From the NCBI GenBank assembly GCA_964413535.1, contig CAYPTB010000008.1, positions 1 to 64,000 on the forward strand: DNA of 64,000 bases, read 5' to 3'. This DNA is from CAYPTB01 sp964413535 (GTDB taxonomy: Bacteria; Planctomycetota; UBA1135; GCA-002686595). Under the pieces are notes generated by a model. That model did not search any database and was not told the origin of the DNA. It saw nothing but the letters and a program-made list of their open reading frames with translations. Of this stretch, positions 1 to 10,507 are shown in pieces (position 1 is the stretch's first letter; each line of letters opens with the position of its first letter). The translations under genes and the position numbers were made by a program.

Positions 1-1
1 C

Positions 2-513
2 AATGCGATCGTCTCGAGCCTCCTGTGCTTCGCCCGACCCGGCCGCCTCGAGACGGAGGAGATCGATCCCGAGGAGCTCCTGCGCCAGGCCGTGAACGCC
101 GCGCACGAGGACGGCGCCGGGGCGTCGCGCTGGCGTATCGACGTTCACTCCACCGCTCCGGCGTACATGGGCGACCGCATCAAGCTGCGCCAAGCCGTGC
201 GAAACCTCGTCGCGAATGCGCTCGACGCGCAGCCCGACGGTGGAGCCGTGTGGGTGCGGCAGTTCACCGAGTCGAACGACGTCGTCATCCGCGTCTCCGA
301 TGCCGGTCCCGGCATCCCCGAGCACATCCGTGGTCGCGTCGCCGACCCCTTCTTCACGACGCGCGCCGAAGGCACGGGCCTCGGGTTGGCGCTCGCCAGC
401 ACGATCGCCCAGGTCCACGGGGGCCGCATCGAAATCAGTCCCAAGGCGAGTCCGCTCGGCGGCGCCGAGCTGTCCCTCCGCATTCCGTTCTCACCCGTCC
501 CCTCGAGGAAACC

Positions 514-535
<22 letters not shown>
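2..535 (+). CDS. sensor histidine kinase, C-terminal part (cut by window edge)
   Basis: Only the last ~177 residues are present; the sensing part lies outside the window. What remains is the end of the dimerisation helices and a complete ATP-binding HATPase_c domain: N box NLVANALDA, G1 box DAGPGIP and the FFTT...GTGLGLAL stretch. The type resembles NtrB/AtoS kinases, which phosphorylate sigma54 activators. Its stop overlaps the next start by 22 bases, so it is translationally coupled to the response regulator. As the pair leads a flagellar operon, a FlrB-like role in flagellar gene timing is the natural inference, not something the sequence proves. Confidence 0.85.
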
Positions 536-1904
<1,369 letters not shown>

Positions 1905-1905
<1 letters not shown>

Positions 1906-2261
1906 TGGACGTCATCGGCTCCGGCGCAGACCTGCTCGTCCGGCTCATGGGCGCGGCGGCACTTCGCAACGAAGTGCTGATGCACAACCTGGCCAACGAG
2001 AACACTCCGGGATTCCGCAGGCGTCTGGTCCAGTTCGAGGACCAACTGCGCGAGGCCATGCAGCGTTCGCCGACCGAAGCCGCCCGCGTCCAGCCGATGG
2101 TGATCGAGGACCACCTCACGCAGCCGGGTTCGGACGGCAACAACGTGACCCAGGAGCTCGAGCTCAACGCCATGCGCGAGAACCAGCTCCTCTACGAGAC
2201 CTACGCGAGCATGCTGCGCTCCAACTTCGACATCCTCCAAACCAGCATCACGAGCAGGTGA
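1905..2261 (+). CDS. flgB: flagellar basal-body rod protein FlgB
   Basis: 118 residues, normal for FlgB, a proximal rod subunit exported by the flagellar type III system. The N-terminal rod signature is visible as NLANENTPGF near residues 27-36, and the C-terminal amphipathic helix (ENQLLYETYASMLRSNF) matches the rod and hook family. The ATG overlaps the stop of the regulator by one base. flgC follows after one base, giving the usual flgB-flgC-fliE order. Confidence 0.95.
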
Positions 2262-2262
2262 C

Positions 2263-2694
2263 ATGACGGGCATCGACTCCCTCTTCTCCGGCATGCGTAC
2301 GGCGTCCTCCGGGCTCGCCGCGGAGCGCATCCGCATCGACGTCATCGCGGACAACATCGCGAACGCGCAGACCACGCGTACCCCCGAGGGAGGCGCGTTC
2401 CGCCGGCGCGTCGTGCACTTCGAACCCCTGCTCCAAGAAACGCTGGAAGGGCGCGCGAGGGGCGGAGGCGTCCGCGTGAGCCGGGTCGTGCGAGACATGA
2501 CGACGCCGATGGAATCGCTGCTCGACCCGAGTCATCCCGACGCCAACGCCGACGGCATGGTCGAGTACCCGAACATCAACTCCGTACGCGAGATGGCCGA
2601 CCTGATGACGGCCGTGCGCGCCTACGAGGCGAACATCGAGTCCCAACAGATCTTCCTGCGCATGGCGCAGCGCGCGCTGGAGATGATCCGCTAG
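2263..2694 (+). CDS. flgC: flagellar basal-body rod protein FlgC
   Basis: 143 residues, the usual FlgC length. It carries the flg_bb_rod N-terminal motif (DVIADNIANAQTTR) and a C-terminal helix with YPNINSVREMADLMTAVRAYEANI, typical of FlgC. It forms the proximal rod with FlgB and FlgF. It starts one base after the flgB stop and is followed by fliE after 28 bases. Confidence 0.96.
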   Translation: MTGIDSLFSGMRTASSGLAAERIRIDVIADNIANAQTTRTPEGGAFRRRVVHFEPLLQETLEGRARGGGVRVSRVVRDMTTPMESLLDPSHPDANADGMVEYPNINSVREMADLMTAVRAYEANIESQQIFLRMAQRALEMIR

Positions 2695-2722
2695 GCGCGG
2701 CGCCGGCTCTCCCTGACCGACC

Positions 2723-3136
2723 ATGGTCGACCGCATCACCAGCAGCCTCGCGCGCGAAGCGATCCTCGCGGCGCTGAAGGACCAGACCCAAGCCGCGAAG
2801 GCCATCCGCGAGGATGCCGGTCGAGTCTTCGAAGCGGCGGTCGACGCGCGCTCGCTCGAACGCCCGGCGGAAGCGGCGCGCGGCGGACGGCAGGCGGGCG
2901 ACGCGACCCCTGCGGGCGCGATCGAAGGGCTGAAGGATGGCTTCCTGTCGGTCGACCGCGAGTTGCGCTCCGCGTCCCCCGGAACGCTCGCGCGCGACCT
3001 CCTGTCCGGCGAGGTGAAGGACTTCCATGAAGTGGCGACGCGCATCAATCGTGCGCGCATCAGCTTCGAGTTCGCGCTGGAGATCCGCAACAAGCTCATC
3101 GACGCCTACCGCGAGACGATGCGGATGAGCGTCTGA
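2723..3136 (+). CDS. fliE: flagellar hook-basal body adaptor FliE
   Basis: 137 residues, slightly longer than the ~105 of enteric FliE because of an Ala/Arg-rich middle. The conserved C-terminal part is clear: DLLSGEVKDFHEVATRI, then the ISFEFALEIRNKLIDAYRE region that ends FliE proteins. FliE joins the MS ring to the rod. Its position between flgC and fliF is the standard one. Confidence 0.92.
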   Translation: MVDRITSSLAREAILAALKDQTQAAKAIREDAGRVFEAAVDARSLERPAEAARGGRQAGDATPAGAIEGLKDGFLSVDRELRSASPGTLARDLLSGEVKDFHEVATRINRARISFEFALEIRNKLIDAYRETMRMSV

Positions 3137-3151
3137 TCGCACCCCTGAACC

Positions 3152-4684
3152 ATGCTCCAGTACCTGCTCGAACAGTTGCGCGGCGCGGGGACCGGCTCGA
3201 AGGTCATCGCCGGGCTCGTGCTCGTCGCCGTCGTCGCCATCGCCTCGACCGCGGCGGTCGTCGCCCGGAAACCGCACTTCGAGCTGCTCTACGGCGAGCT
3301 CTCGTCCTCGGAGAGCGCGCGCGTGCAGAAGGCGCTCGCCGACGCAGGGATTCCCTTCGAGAGCAGCTCGCCGCCGGCCCCGTTCAGCGTCTTCGTCGAC
3401 CGCGGCGCTCGCTACAAGGCCTTGCACGCCGCCGCGATCGCCGGCGCGCTCGAACGCCCGTCCGGCGGGATCCTGCCCGAAGACGGCGGCTTCAGCACCG
3501 TCTTCATGAGCGCGGGCGAGCGCGAGCAGGTGACCATGAAGCGGCAATGGCAGGAGATGGAGCTCATGCTCCAAGAGCTCGACTTCGTCGCCAAGGCCAA
3601 GGTCACGACGACCGGCGGCGAGCGCCGGAGCTTCGGCCCGGATCACCCCAAGACCGGCTCGGTCATGCTCCAACTGCGCACGCCGAAGACGCTCTCTCGC
3701 GCGCAAGCGAGCACGGTCGCGAACCTGGTTCGCTTCGGCCTCGGGATCGAGCCCGCGAACCTGAACATCTCCGATCAATCGGGGAACAGTCTCTTCGACG
3801 GCTCGGAGCTCGACGACAACGGCGTCGAAGCCGGCGATTGGCTCGAGCAGAAGCGACTCTTCGAGCGGGAGATGGCCGAGCGCGCGAACGAGGTCCTGAC
3901 CTCGGTCCTGGGGCCCAACAAGGCGCGCGTGTCGGTCAGCTCCAGTTGGAACAACGACTTGAACACGACCGTGTCGGAGGTCGCCGATCCCAAGGCCAAG
4001 GTCATCCTGTCGGAAACGACCTCGAGCTCGTCCTCGCCCCAGGGCGAGTCCTCCGTGGGCGGCCCCGCCGGCGTCGGGAGCAACACGGGCGCGTTCGGCG
4101 TCGATCAAGCCGGCTTCCCCGAGGAGCCCGCTGCGGCGCGCTCGCCCGCGCCGGTCGCGAAGACGGAGAGCGGGGCGAGGGAGTACTGGACCCCGCGCGA
4201 GACCAAGCGCACGGTCAGCCTCACGCCGCGGCTCGAACGCCTCTCGGTCTCGCTCTTCCTCGACGAGAGCCTGGCGGGGCAGGAGGCGAAGCTCGAGCAG
4301 AACGTGAAAGCCGCGGTCGGCTTCGACGAGGCGCGCGCGGACGTGTTCAGCACCGTGCTGCTGCCGCTCTACGTCCCACCCGTCGACGACGCGGCGGCCG
4401 AACCCGTGGAAGAGCCGAGCGCGCCGAGTCCGCTGCTGCGCATGCTGCTCGAGCGCGGCGTCGAGATCCTGAGCGCGCTCGCGTTCCTGTTCCTGCTCTT
4501 CAAGACGCTGAAGGGCGCCAAAGCCGCCCCGAGCGCGGAAGCGGCCGGCCGGGCGCAGGATTCCGACGACGTGCTGGAGCTCTTGGCGCAGGCGCAGATC
4601 GAAGAGCTCGTGAAGAGCGATCCCGCCCGAGTGGGCGCGATCCTCTCGGCTTGGGCGGCGGAAGAGAAGGTGACCGCCGGGTAG
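3152..4684 (+). CDS. fliF: flagellar MS-ring protein FliF
   Basis: 510 residues. A membrane helix near residues 19-38 is followed by the YscJ/FliF ring-building domain (FELLYGELSSSESARV...), the periplasmic region with a Ser/Gly-rich loop, a second membrane helix (about 434-450, ILSALAFLFLLFKTL) and a cytoplasmic tail with DVLELLAQAQIEELVKSDPARVGAIL, which binds FliG. FliF builds the inner-membrane ring on which the export gate and C ring assemble. fliG starts two bases after its stop. Confidence 0.95.
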   Translation: MLQYLLEQLRGAGTGSKVIAGLVLVAVVAIASTAAVVARKPHFELLYGELSSSESARVQKALADAGIPFESSSPPAPFSVFVDRGARYKALHAAAIAGALERPSGGILPEDGGFSTVFMSAGEREQVTMKRQWQEMELMLQELDFVAKAKVTTTGGERRSFGPDHPKTGSVMLQLRTPKTLSRAQASTVANLVRFGLGIEPANLNISDQSGNSLFDGSELDDNGVEAGDWLEQKRLFEREMAERANEVLTSVLGPNKARVSVSSSWNNDLNTTVSEVADPKAKVILSETTSSSSSPQGESSVGGPAGVGSNTGAFGVDQAGFPEEPAAARSPAPVAKTESGAREYWTPRETKRTVSLTPRLERLSVSLFLDESLAGQEAKLEQNVKAAVGFDEARADVFSTVLLPLYVPPVDDAAAEPVEEPSAPSPLLRMLLERGVEILSALAFLFLLFKTLKGAKAAPSAEAAGRAQDSDDVLELLAQAQIEELVKSDPARVGAILSAWAAEEKVTAG

Positions 4685-4686
4685 CC

Positions 4687-5706
4687 ATGGTCGAACGAGA
4701 ACTCAGCGGAGTCGAGAAGGTCGCGAGCTTCCTGCTCTCCCTCGAGGAGAAGCAGGCCGCCGCCGTGCTGCGCCACATCGGAGCCGACGTCCTGACCGAG
4801 ATCGCCGACGCCATGACGCGCGTCGATTCCGCGGTCGCGACCCCGGAGCGCATCGCAGAGCTCAAGCGCCTCCTCGCCGTGCAGGCGACGGGCCCGAAGG
4901 CCGTGCGCCCGCGCAAGGAGACCGAACTCGGCGTGCTCTTGAACGAAGGCGTGGGCGCGCAGCGCTCACGCGAGGTCGTCGATCGGCTGCGCGAGCGCCG
5001 TCTGCACGAACGTCCGTTCTCCGAGCTCGAGAAGAGCCCGCCGGAGAGTCTCGCGCGCGCCCTCGCGGACGAATCGCCCGCGGTGTGCGCGCTCGTGCTG
5101 GCGCACCTCGAGCCGCGCATGTCCGCCGCCGTCCTCTCCGCCTTCGACTCCGAGCGCGCGCTCGGCATCGTGAAGCGCATGACATCGCTCACTCCGCCGG
5201 GAATCGAGATGCTGCGCTCGATCGCCGAGAGCGTGGCCGAGCGCATGCGCGAGATCTCTCGCGGGCCCGTCACCGCGGATCCCGACAAGCGCCTCAAGTC
5301 GATCGCCACGATGCTCAACTTCTCGTCCTCGGAGATCGAGCAAACGGTGCTACAGGGCCTCGCCGACGAGGACGAGGACACGGCGAAGGAGATTCGCGAG
5401 CACATGTTCGCCTGGGAAGACCTCGCTTCCATCGACAAGCGCGCGATGCAGAAGATCCTCGGCTCGATCGACACGCGCACACTCTCGATCTCCTTGAAGG
5501 CGTGCCTGCCGGCGGTCGAGGAGAACGTGATGTCGAACCTGAGCTCCCGGGTGCGCGACATGGTGGCCGAGGAGCGCGAGCTCGCCGGAATCATGCCCCT
5601 GTCGGAGGTGCGCGCAGCTCGCGAGCAGGTGATGAACACCGTCCGCGGCATGATCGCTTCGGGCGAGTTCAGTCCGGCGCGCTCGGGAGAAGAGCTTGTC
5701 TCCTGA
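4687..5706 (+). CDS. fliG: flagellar motor switch protein FliG
   Basis: 339 residues, the normal FliG length. The N-terminal FliF-binding part begins LSGVEKVASFLLSLEEKQAAAVL. The middle domain carries LADESPAVCALVLAHLEP, a variant of the usual EHPQ motif. The C-terminal domain holds the charged torque helix (FAWEDLASIDKRAMQKIL). FliG is the rotor part that meets the stator. The annotated ATG directly follows fliF, and the end overlaps the TTG start of fliH. Confidence 0.96.
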   Translation: MVERELSGVEKVASFLLSLEEKQAAAVLRHIGADVLTEIADAMTRVDSAVATPERIAELKRLLAVQATGPKAVRPRKETELGVLLNEGVGAQRSREVVDRLRERRLHERPFSELEKSPPESLARALADESPAVCALVLAHLEPRMSAAVLSAFDSERALGIVKRMTSLTPPGIEMLRSIAESVAERMREISRGPVTADPDKRLKSIATMLNFSSSEIEQTVLQGLADEDEDTAKEIREHMFAWEDLASIDKRAMQKILGSIDTRTLSISLKACLPAVEENVMSNLSSRVRDMVAEERELAGIMPLSEVRAAREQVMNTVRGMIASGEFSPARSGEELVS

Positions 5707-6247
5707 AACGCTCTGCCTGCGCCGCGCCCCCGCCGGCGTGCGCGTGGTCGACGGCACGACCACATGGGCCTTCGAGGCCGTTGTCCGACGCCGCATCGAG
5801 GCGGCCGAAGCGCGGGGCGTGGAGCTCGGGAGACGTGCCGAGCTCGAGGCCGCCGCGGGAGCGCTGTTCGACGCCGCGAAACGGCTCGACGGGGCCGTCG
5901 ACGAAGCGCGTGCCGAGGTCGGCCGCAGCGCGGTGGACCTGGCGCTCGAGATCGCGCGCACGCTCTTGCGCGTCGAAGTGGACGCCGGCCGGTACGACCT
6001 CGAGACGATCGTGCGCGAGTCGTTGGCCGCGAGCGGCGTCGGGCGCGCGAGCTGCACGGTCCACCTGCATCCCGGCGACTTGGAGCGCCTCGCCGGAACG
6101 AGCTTCCGCGCCGGCACCGAGCTCGAGGCCGACACCTCCGTCGCGCGCGGGGACGTGCAGGTGGCCATGGCCGACGGCCTGTTGGTGCGCGACCTGGAGC
6201 GCGCCGTCGCGATGATCGGCGAGCGCCTCCGCGGAGCCCTGCGGTGA
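5696..6247 (+). CDS. fliH: flagellar assembly protein FliH
   Basis: 183 residues, Ala/Glu/Arg-rich, with a long coiled-coil middle and the FliH/HrpE-type C-terminal domain (VHLHPGDLERL...DTSVARGDVQVAMADGLLVRDLERAV). FliH regulates the export ATPase FliI. The TTG start overlaps fliG by 11 bases; an internal GTG a few codons later is possible. Identification relies on the C-terminal domain and on the location between fliG and fliI. Confidence 0.85.
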   Translation: MSPETLCLRRAPAGVRVVDGTTTWAFEAVVRRRIEAAEARGVELGRRAELEAAAGALFDAAKRLDGAVDEARAEVGRSAVDLALEIARTLLRVEVDAGRYDLETIVRESLAASGVGRASCTVHLHPGDLERLAGTSFRAGTELEADTSVARGDVQVAMADGLLVRDLERAVAMIGERLRGALR

Positions 6248-7587
6248 AGCTCGACCTCGAGCGCGGTCGCGAGCACGTGCAGGCCGGCGCGAAACCGTTC
6301 TGGCGCGGACGCGTCGACGTCGTCTCGGGCGTCATGGTGGAGGCGGCGGGCCTGCGCGCGGCCATGGGCGAAGTGTGCCGGATCGACCGCGGCCGGCTCG
6401 GCCCCATCGACGCGGAGGTCGTCGGCTTCCGCGGCTCGACCACGCTGCTCATGCCGCACGGAGACCTGCAGGGCATCGCGCCGCGCCAGGAGGTCATCGC
6501 GCTCGGCAACGCCTTCGAGATCGAGGTCGGGGAAACGCTCCTCGGCCGCGTCGTGGACGGCTTCGGGAATCCGCTCGACGGCGCGCCCCTGGTGGGACCG
6601 CTCGAGCGCGCGCCCGTCCGCAAGGAAGCGCCGCCTCCGCTCTCGCGCATCCCGATCCGCGAGCCGCTACAGACCGGCGTGCGCGTCCTCGACGCGACGG
6701 CCACGCTCGGCCGTGGCCAGCGCATGGGCATCTTCTCCGGCTCGGGCATCGGCAAGTCGACCCTGCTCGGACAGATCGCGAACGGCACGGAGGCCGAGGT
6801 CGTGGTCTGCGTCCTCGTCGGCGAGCGCGGCCGCGAGGTGCGCGCCTTCCTCGACGACGCTCTGGGCCCGCGCGGCCTCGCGCGAGCCGTCGTCGTGGCC
6901 GCGACTTCGGACCGGCCGCCCATCGAGCGCTACCTCGCTCCGTTCGTAGGCGTGACCATCGCCGAGTCCTTCCGCGACCGCGGCCGCGACGTGCTCCTGT
7001 TGATGGACTCGATCACGCGTTTCGCCGGCGCGGCGCGCGAGATCGGTCTCGCCGCCGGCGAGCCCCCCACGGTGCGCGGCTATCCGCCGAGCTTCTTCGC
7101 GACCGTCCCGAAGCTCGTCGAGCGCATGGGGCGCTCGGAAGCGGGCAGCCTCACCGGTCTGATCACCGTGTTGCTCGACGCGGACGATCCGAACGAGCCG
7201 GTGGGCGACACGCTGCGCGGACTGCTCGACGGCCACGTCTTTCTCTCGCGCGACCTCGCGCAGCGCGGTCTCTTCCCGCCGGTCGACGTCCTGGCGAGCC
7301 TCTCGCGCCTGATGAACGACGTCGCTTCGCCGGCACACCGAGCCCTCGCGATGCGGCTGCGGCGCCTGCTCGCCGCGTGGAAGGAGGGCCGCGATCTGGT
7401 CGAGGTGGGCGCCTATCGCCCGGGCACGAACCCAACGCTCGACGAAGCGCTCGCGCGCATGCCGGCGCTGGAAGCGTTCCTCGCGCAGGCGCCGCGGGAG
7501 TACACGCGGCTCGGGGAGACGCTCGAGCTCCTAGGACTGGCGCTCGGACCCGAGCGCGCGCCGTCGCGCGCGTCTACACGGCCGTGA
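6244..7587 (+). CDS. fliI: flagellum-specific export ATPase FliI
   Basis: 447 residues from a GTG that overlaps the fliH stop (GTGA). It is an F1-type ATPase: P-loop GSGIGKST near 166-173, catalytic VGERGREV, Walker B DVLLLMDSITRFAGAAREI and the GEPPTVRGYPPSFF region that marks FliI/YscN. It powers unfolding and export of rod, hook and filament subunits. The size and all family motifs are intact. Confidence 0.96.
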   Translation: MKLDLERGREHVQAGAKPFWRGRVDVVSGVMVEAAGLRAAMGEVCRIDRGRLGPIDAEVVGFRGSTTLLMPHGDLQGIAPRQEVIALGNAFEIEVGETLLGRVVDGFGNPLDGAPLVGPLERAPVRKEAPPPLSRIPIREPLQTGVRVLDATATLGRGQRMGIFSGSGIGKSTLLGQIANGTEAEVVVCVLVGERGREVRAFLDDALGPRGLARAVVVAATSDRPPIERYLAPFVGVTIAESFRDRGRDVLLLMDSITRFAGAAREIGLAAGEPPTVRGYPPSFFATVPKLVERMGRSEAGSLTGLITVLLDADDPNEPVGDTLRGLLDGHVFLSRDLAQRGLFPPVDVLASLSRLMNDVASPAHRALAMRLRRLLAAWKEGRDLVEVGAYRPGTNPTLDEALARMPALEAFLAQAPREYTRLGETLELLGLALGPERAPSRASTRP

Positions 7588-7606
7588 CGAACGAGGTCAG
7601 ACGCGG

Positions 7607-8059
7607 GTGAAGCGCGCTTTCCACTTCCGTCTCGCGCGCGTGCTGCGACTACGAGCGCTGGCCGAGCGCTCGGCGCTCGTCGTCTGGGCCGGAGCCGAGC
7701 ACGCAGCTTCGAGCGCCGAGAGGCTCTCGGTCGAGCTCCGGCAGCGCGTCGATCGGGCCCAGGCGGAGACGGCAGGCTTCCAGCAGAATCCCGCGCTCGG
7801 CCCGCGTGCGATCCTCGTCTCCGACCGCGTCGTGCAGCGCCTGTGGCGGACGCTGCGCCGGCGGCGCGCGACGGCCCGCGACCTGCGCGCGACCGCGGAG
7901 GCCGAGCGGGGCCGCTGGTCGGAGCGTTCGCGGGACCGGCGCGCCCTCGAGCGGCTGCTCGAGCGCAAGCGCGCCGCCCACCGAGCCGAGCTCGCCGCCC
8001 ACGACGCGGCGGAGCTCGACGAGTGGGCCTCCCGTCGCCGCGGTCCGGACCGCGGTTGA
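7607..8059 (+). CDS. fliJ: flagellar export chaperone FliJ
   Basis: 150 residues from a GTG. It is almost wholly helical and rich in Arg, Glu and Ala, with the FliJ opening FHFRLARVLRLRALAE. FliJ is a coiled-coil stalk that couples FliI to the export gate. Sequence conservation in the family is low, so the call leans on position after fliI, length and coiled-coil character. Confidence 0.8.
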   Translation: MKRAFHFRLARVLRLRALAERSALVVWAGAEHAASSAERLSVELRQRVDRAQAETAGFQQNPALGPRAILVSDRVVQRLWRTLRRRRATARDLRATAEAERGRWSERSRDRRALERLLERKRAAHRAELAAHDAAELDEWASRRRGPDRG

Positions 8060-8092
8060 CGGACCTCTCCAGCCGAACGGCCGGGGAGGCCG

Positions 8093-8830
8093 ATGAGGCG
8101 ATCCGAGGGTTCCCGCCCCCCGATGAATCGAAGCATCGAGATCGCCGTCACCGCCGTCGGAGGCCTGTGCCTCTTCGTCGTCGCCTTCCTGGGCTTCGCG
8201 AAGATGTCCGGCGTCCCGATGTCGAAGGTCGCGGTCTTGGGCCAGCTCTTCGAGGCGGCGACCTCGAAGGAACCCGAGAACGTTGCTCCCGAGGTGTCCG
8301 TCGACCCCCCGCGCGCCACGAGCAAGCAGGTCATCGAGGCGAGCCTCGGCGTGCTGGACGCCTACGCCTTCGAGCCGCCCTACTCGGCGGAAGAGCTCCA
8401 CTCGCTGGCGCTCGACCTCAAAGCGGCGAAACTCCAGTACGAGGAGCGCCTGCGCAGCGTGGCGGCGCGCGAGGTCGACGTGCTCGGACGCGAGGAGCTG
8501 CTCGGCCACCAGCTCGAGACGCTCGAGGAGCTGCGCGCGGAGTTGGATCGCTACGAGGCGACGCTCGCGTTGCGCACCGCGGAGCTCCTGCGCGACCAGG
8601 GTGCGTCCACGGGGGACTCGCCGGCCCAGTGGGCCGAGATCGCGCGCATCTTCGAGGGCGGGCCGGCCGACATCATGAAGGACCGGCTGCTCGAGTTCGG
8701 CGCCGAGGACGCCGCGAAGATCCTGGGCGAGCTCGACGTCGAGCAAGCCGCGAAGCTGCTCAACGCCCTTCCGGCCGAACGCTGGAAGGAATACGTCGAC
8801 GCCTACAGCCGCGTAGCGAAGGCCGAGTAG
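8093..8830 (+). CDS. MotE-like protein with MgtE-N-type C-terminal domain
   Basis: 245 residues. There is one membrane helix (about 15-35), a Glu/Leu-rich coiled coil (about 100-170) and a C-terminal domain (IARIFEGGPADIMKDRLLEF then EDAAKILGELDVEQAAKLLNAL) typical of the MgtE N domain found in MotE/YlxF flagellar proteins. MotE-type proteins help FliL and the stator assemble, and this gene lies directly upstream of motA. The first ATG is preferred because GGGGAGG precedes it; a second ATG 30 bases later is possible. Confidence 0.75.
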   Translation: MRRSEGSRPPMNRSIEIAVTAVGGLCLFVVAFLGFAKMSGVPMSKVAVLGQLFEAATSKEPENVAPEVSVDPPRATSKQVIEASLGVLDAYAFEPPYSAEELHSLALDLKAAKLQYEERLRSVAAREVDVLGREELLGHQLETLEELRAELDRYEATLALRTAELLRDQGASTGDSPAQWAEIARIFEGGPADIMKDRLLEFGAEDAAKILGELDVEQAAKLLNALPAERWKEYVDAYSRVAKAE

Positions 8831-8866
8831 ACCCGGAAGGCGTTTCCACGGCGCCGTTCCCCGGCG

Positions 8867-8894
8867 TCAAGCAGCGGTCGTTGCGAGCCGATAG
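8867..8894 (+). promoter_or_regulatory. sigma28-like (FliA) promoter upstream of motA
   Basis: TCAAG at 8867-8871 and GCCGATAG at 8887-8894 resemble the flagellar sigma28 consensus TAAA-N15-GCCGATAA, with one mismatch at each end and a spacer of 16. It lies 60 bases before the motA start in the only sizeable gap of the fliE-fliN run. This would let motor genes be expressed late and separately. Confidence 0.45.
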
Positions 8895-8953
8895 AGGTCC
8901 CGTCTCCGTCCCGTGCGCGCTCCCCACCGCGCGACCGGCGCGTCCACGTCCCC

Positions 8954-9721
8954 ATGGACCTCAGCACCATCATCGGAACCCTGCTCGGCTTCGGCCTGGT
9001 CATCTATTCGATGTTCATGGGGCCGGGCGGCGTCCTGATCTTCGTCGACCTGCCCTCGATCTACCTGGTGCTCGGGGGAACGGGCGCGGTGATCATGATG
9101 AACTTCCCGTTCAGCGAGCTGAAGCAGGTCGTGCGCGTGGTGCTGCGCACGTTCCTCTTCAAGCTCAACACGCCGTCCGAGGAGATCGAGCGCGTCATCG
9201 AGTACGCGAACCTCGCGCGCAAGGAAGGCCTGCTCGCGCTCGAGGAGAAGCTCAAGGAGGTCGAGGACAAGTTCTTCGGGAAGGGCATCCAGCTCGTCAT
9301 CGACGGCTTCGGCGCGGACACCGTGCGCGACATCATGGAGATCGAGGCGGAGTGGCAGCGGCAGCGCCACTCGAAGGGCAAGAGCATCCTCGACGTCTGC
9401 GGCGCGATGGCGCCGGCCTTCGGCATGATCGGGACGCTCGTGGGACTCGTGCAGATGCTCACGAACTTGTCCGATCCGTCCAGCATCGGCGGCGGCATGG
9501 CCACCGCTCTGCTGACCACGCTCTACGGCGCGATGATCGCGAACATGCTCTGCATCCCGCTGGCCGGGAAGCTCGACGTGCGCGCCAAGGAAGAGATGTT
9601 GCTGCGCTCGCTCATGATCGAGGGCATCGTCGCCATCCAGTCCGGGGAGAAGCCGCAGCTCATCAAAGAGAAGCTGAACAGCTTCCTACCCCCTTCCGAT
9701 CGCGAGACGGCCGGGGTCTGA
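8954..9721 (+). CDS. motA: flagellar motor stator protein MotA
   Basis: 255 residues with the four membrane helices of MotA/PomA: two near the N-terminus (STIIGTLLGFGLVIYSMF; GGVLIFVDLPSIYLVLGG), a charged cytoplasmic loop (about 60-145) and two late helices (DVCGAMAPAFGMIGTLVGLV; GGMATALLTTLYGAMIANML). MotA forms the proton or sodium channel with MotB and pushes on FliG. A 123-base gap with a sigma28-like site precedes it. Confidence 0.95.
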   Translation: MDLSTIIGTLLGFGLVIYSMFMGPGGVLIFVDLPSIYLVLGGTGAVIMMNFPFSELKQVVRVVLRTFLFKLNTPSEEIERVIEYANLARKEGLLALEEKLKEVEDKFFGKGIQLVIDGFGADTVRDIMEIEAEWQRQRHSKGKSILDVCGAMAPAFGMIGTLVGLVQMLTNLSDPSSIGGGMATALLTTLYGAMIANMLCIPLAGKLDVRAKEEMLLRSLMIEGIVAIQSGEKPQLIKEKLNSFLPPSDRETAGV

Positions 9722-9724
9722 GCC

Positions 9725-10507
9725 ATGCCCAGGAAGAAGCTCGTCCACGAGGAGGCCGGTCCGAAGGGCGCACCCGATTGGATCGTCACGTTCACGGACA
9801 TGATCTCGCTGCTCGTCACGTTCTTCGTGCTGCTGATGACGTTCTCGAGCATGGAGGACTACGACCGGCTGCGCGTGGACGGCTGGCTCAGGGGAGGGTT
9901 CAGCCCCATCGATCAGATCGGCGGCGACCTCGCCTACGAATCGCCCGAGGACGACATCGTCTCTGCGACCGACGCCCGCCGAGGAGCGAACCGGCCGCAC
10001 TCGCGCCCCTTCCAACACCTCGAGCAGAACCTCGCGGAGATGGGTCAGACGCAGCGCGCCGACGAGCTGGAGGTCGACTTCAGCGCGCTCGGCGACGGCC
10101 TGCAGATCGTCTTCGGACCCGCGTGCTCGTTCGAGCCTGGTTCCGCGAGGGTCGGCGTGGAGCTCGAGAAGCGCCTGAGCGAGCTCGCGGACGTCCTCCG
10201 CTACTATCCGCACCTCGTCGTCGTCGAAGGCTTCACGGACGGCGCCTTCAAGCCCACCGAGCTCCATCCCGACGCTCATTCGCTCGGCATGGCGCGCGCG
10301 CTGGCCGCCGTCGACGTCATGCTCGCGAGCGGCGAGCTCACTTCGGAACTCCTGCAAGCGGCCACGCTCGGGAGCACGCGGCCGCGCGCCGACGACCGCA
10401 CGCCGGAGGGCCGGCGCGAGAACCGCAGGGTCGAGATCCGGGTGATCTCGCTCTCGAAGGGCCGCGCCGATCACCTCGAGTCCGAGCGGCGCGAGGAGAT
10501 CCGCTAG
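9725..10507 (+). CDS. motB: flagellar motor stator protein MotB (first copy)
   Basis: 260 residues. The N-terminal plug and helix region has APDWIVTFTDMISLLVTFF, including the essential channel Asp. A C-terminal OmpA-like peptidoglycan-binding domain follows (VVVEGFTDGAFKPTE and RPRADDRTPEGRRENRRVEI). It anchors the stator to the cell wall. It starts three bases after motA and its TAG stop overlaps the GTG start of a second motB-like gene. Confidence 0.93.
   Translation: MPRKKLVHEEAGPKGAPDWIVTFTDMISLLVTFFVLLMTFSSMEDYDRLRVDGWLRGGFSPIDQIGGDLAYESPEDDIVSATDARRGANRPHSRPFQHLEQNLAEMGQTQRADELEVDFSALGDGLQIVFGPACSFEPGSARVGVELEKRLSELADVLRYYPHLVVVEGFTDGAFKPTELHPDAHSLGMARALAAVDVMLASGELTSELLQAATLGSTRPRADDRTPEGRRENRRVEIRVISLSKGRADHLESERREEIR

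Noticed and set aside
8861..8877. Sigma54 promoter before motA (GG and GC elements)
   Set aside because: The spacing is nine rather than the strict ten bases, and the sigma28-like site fits better.
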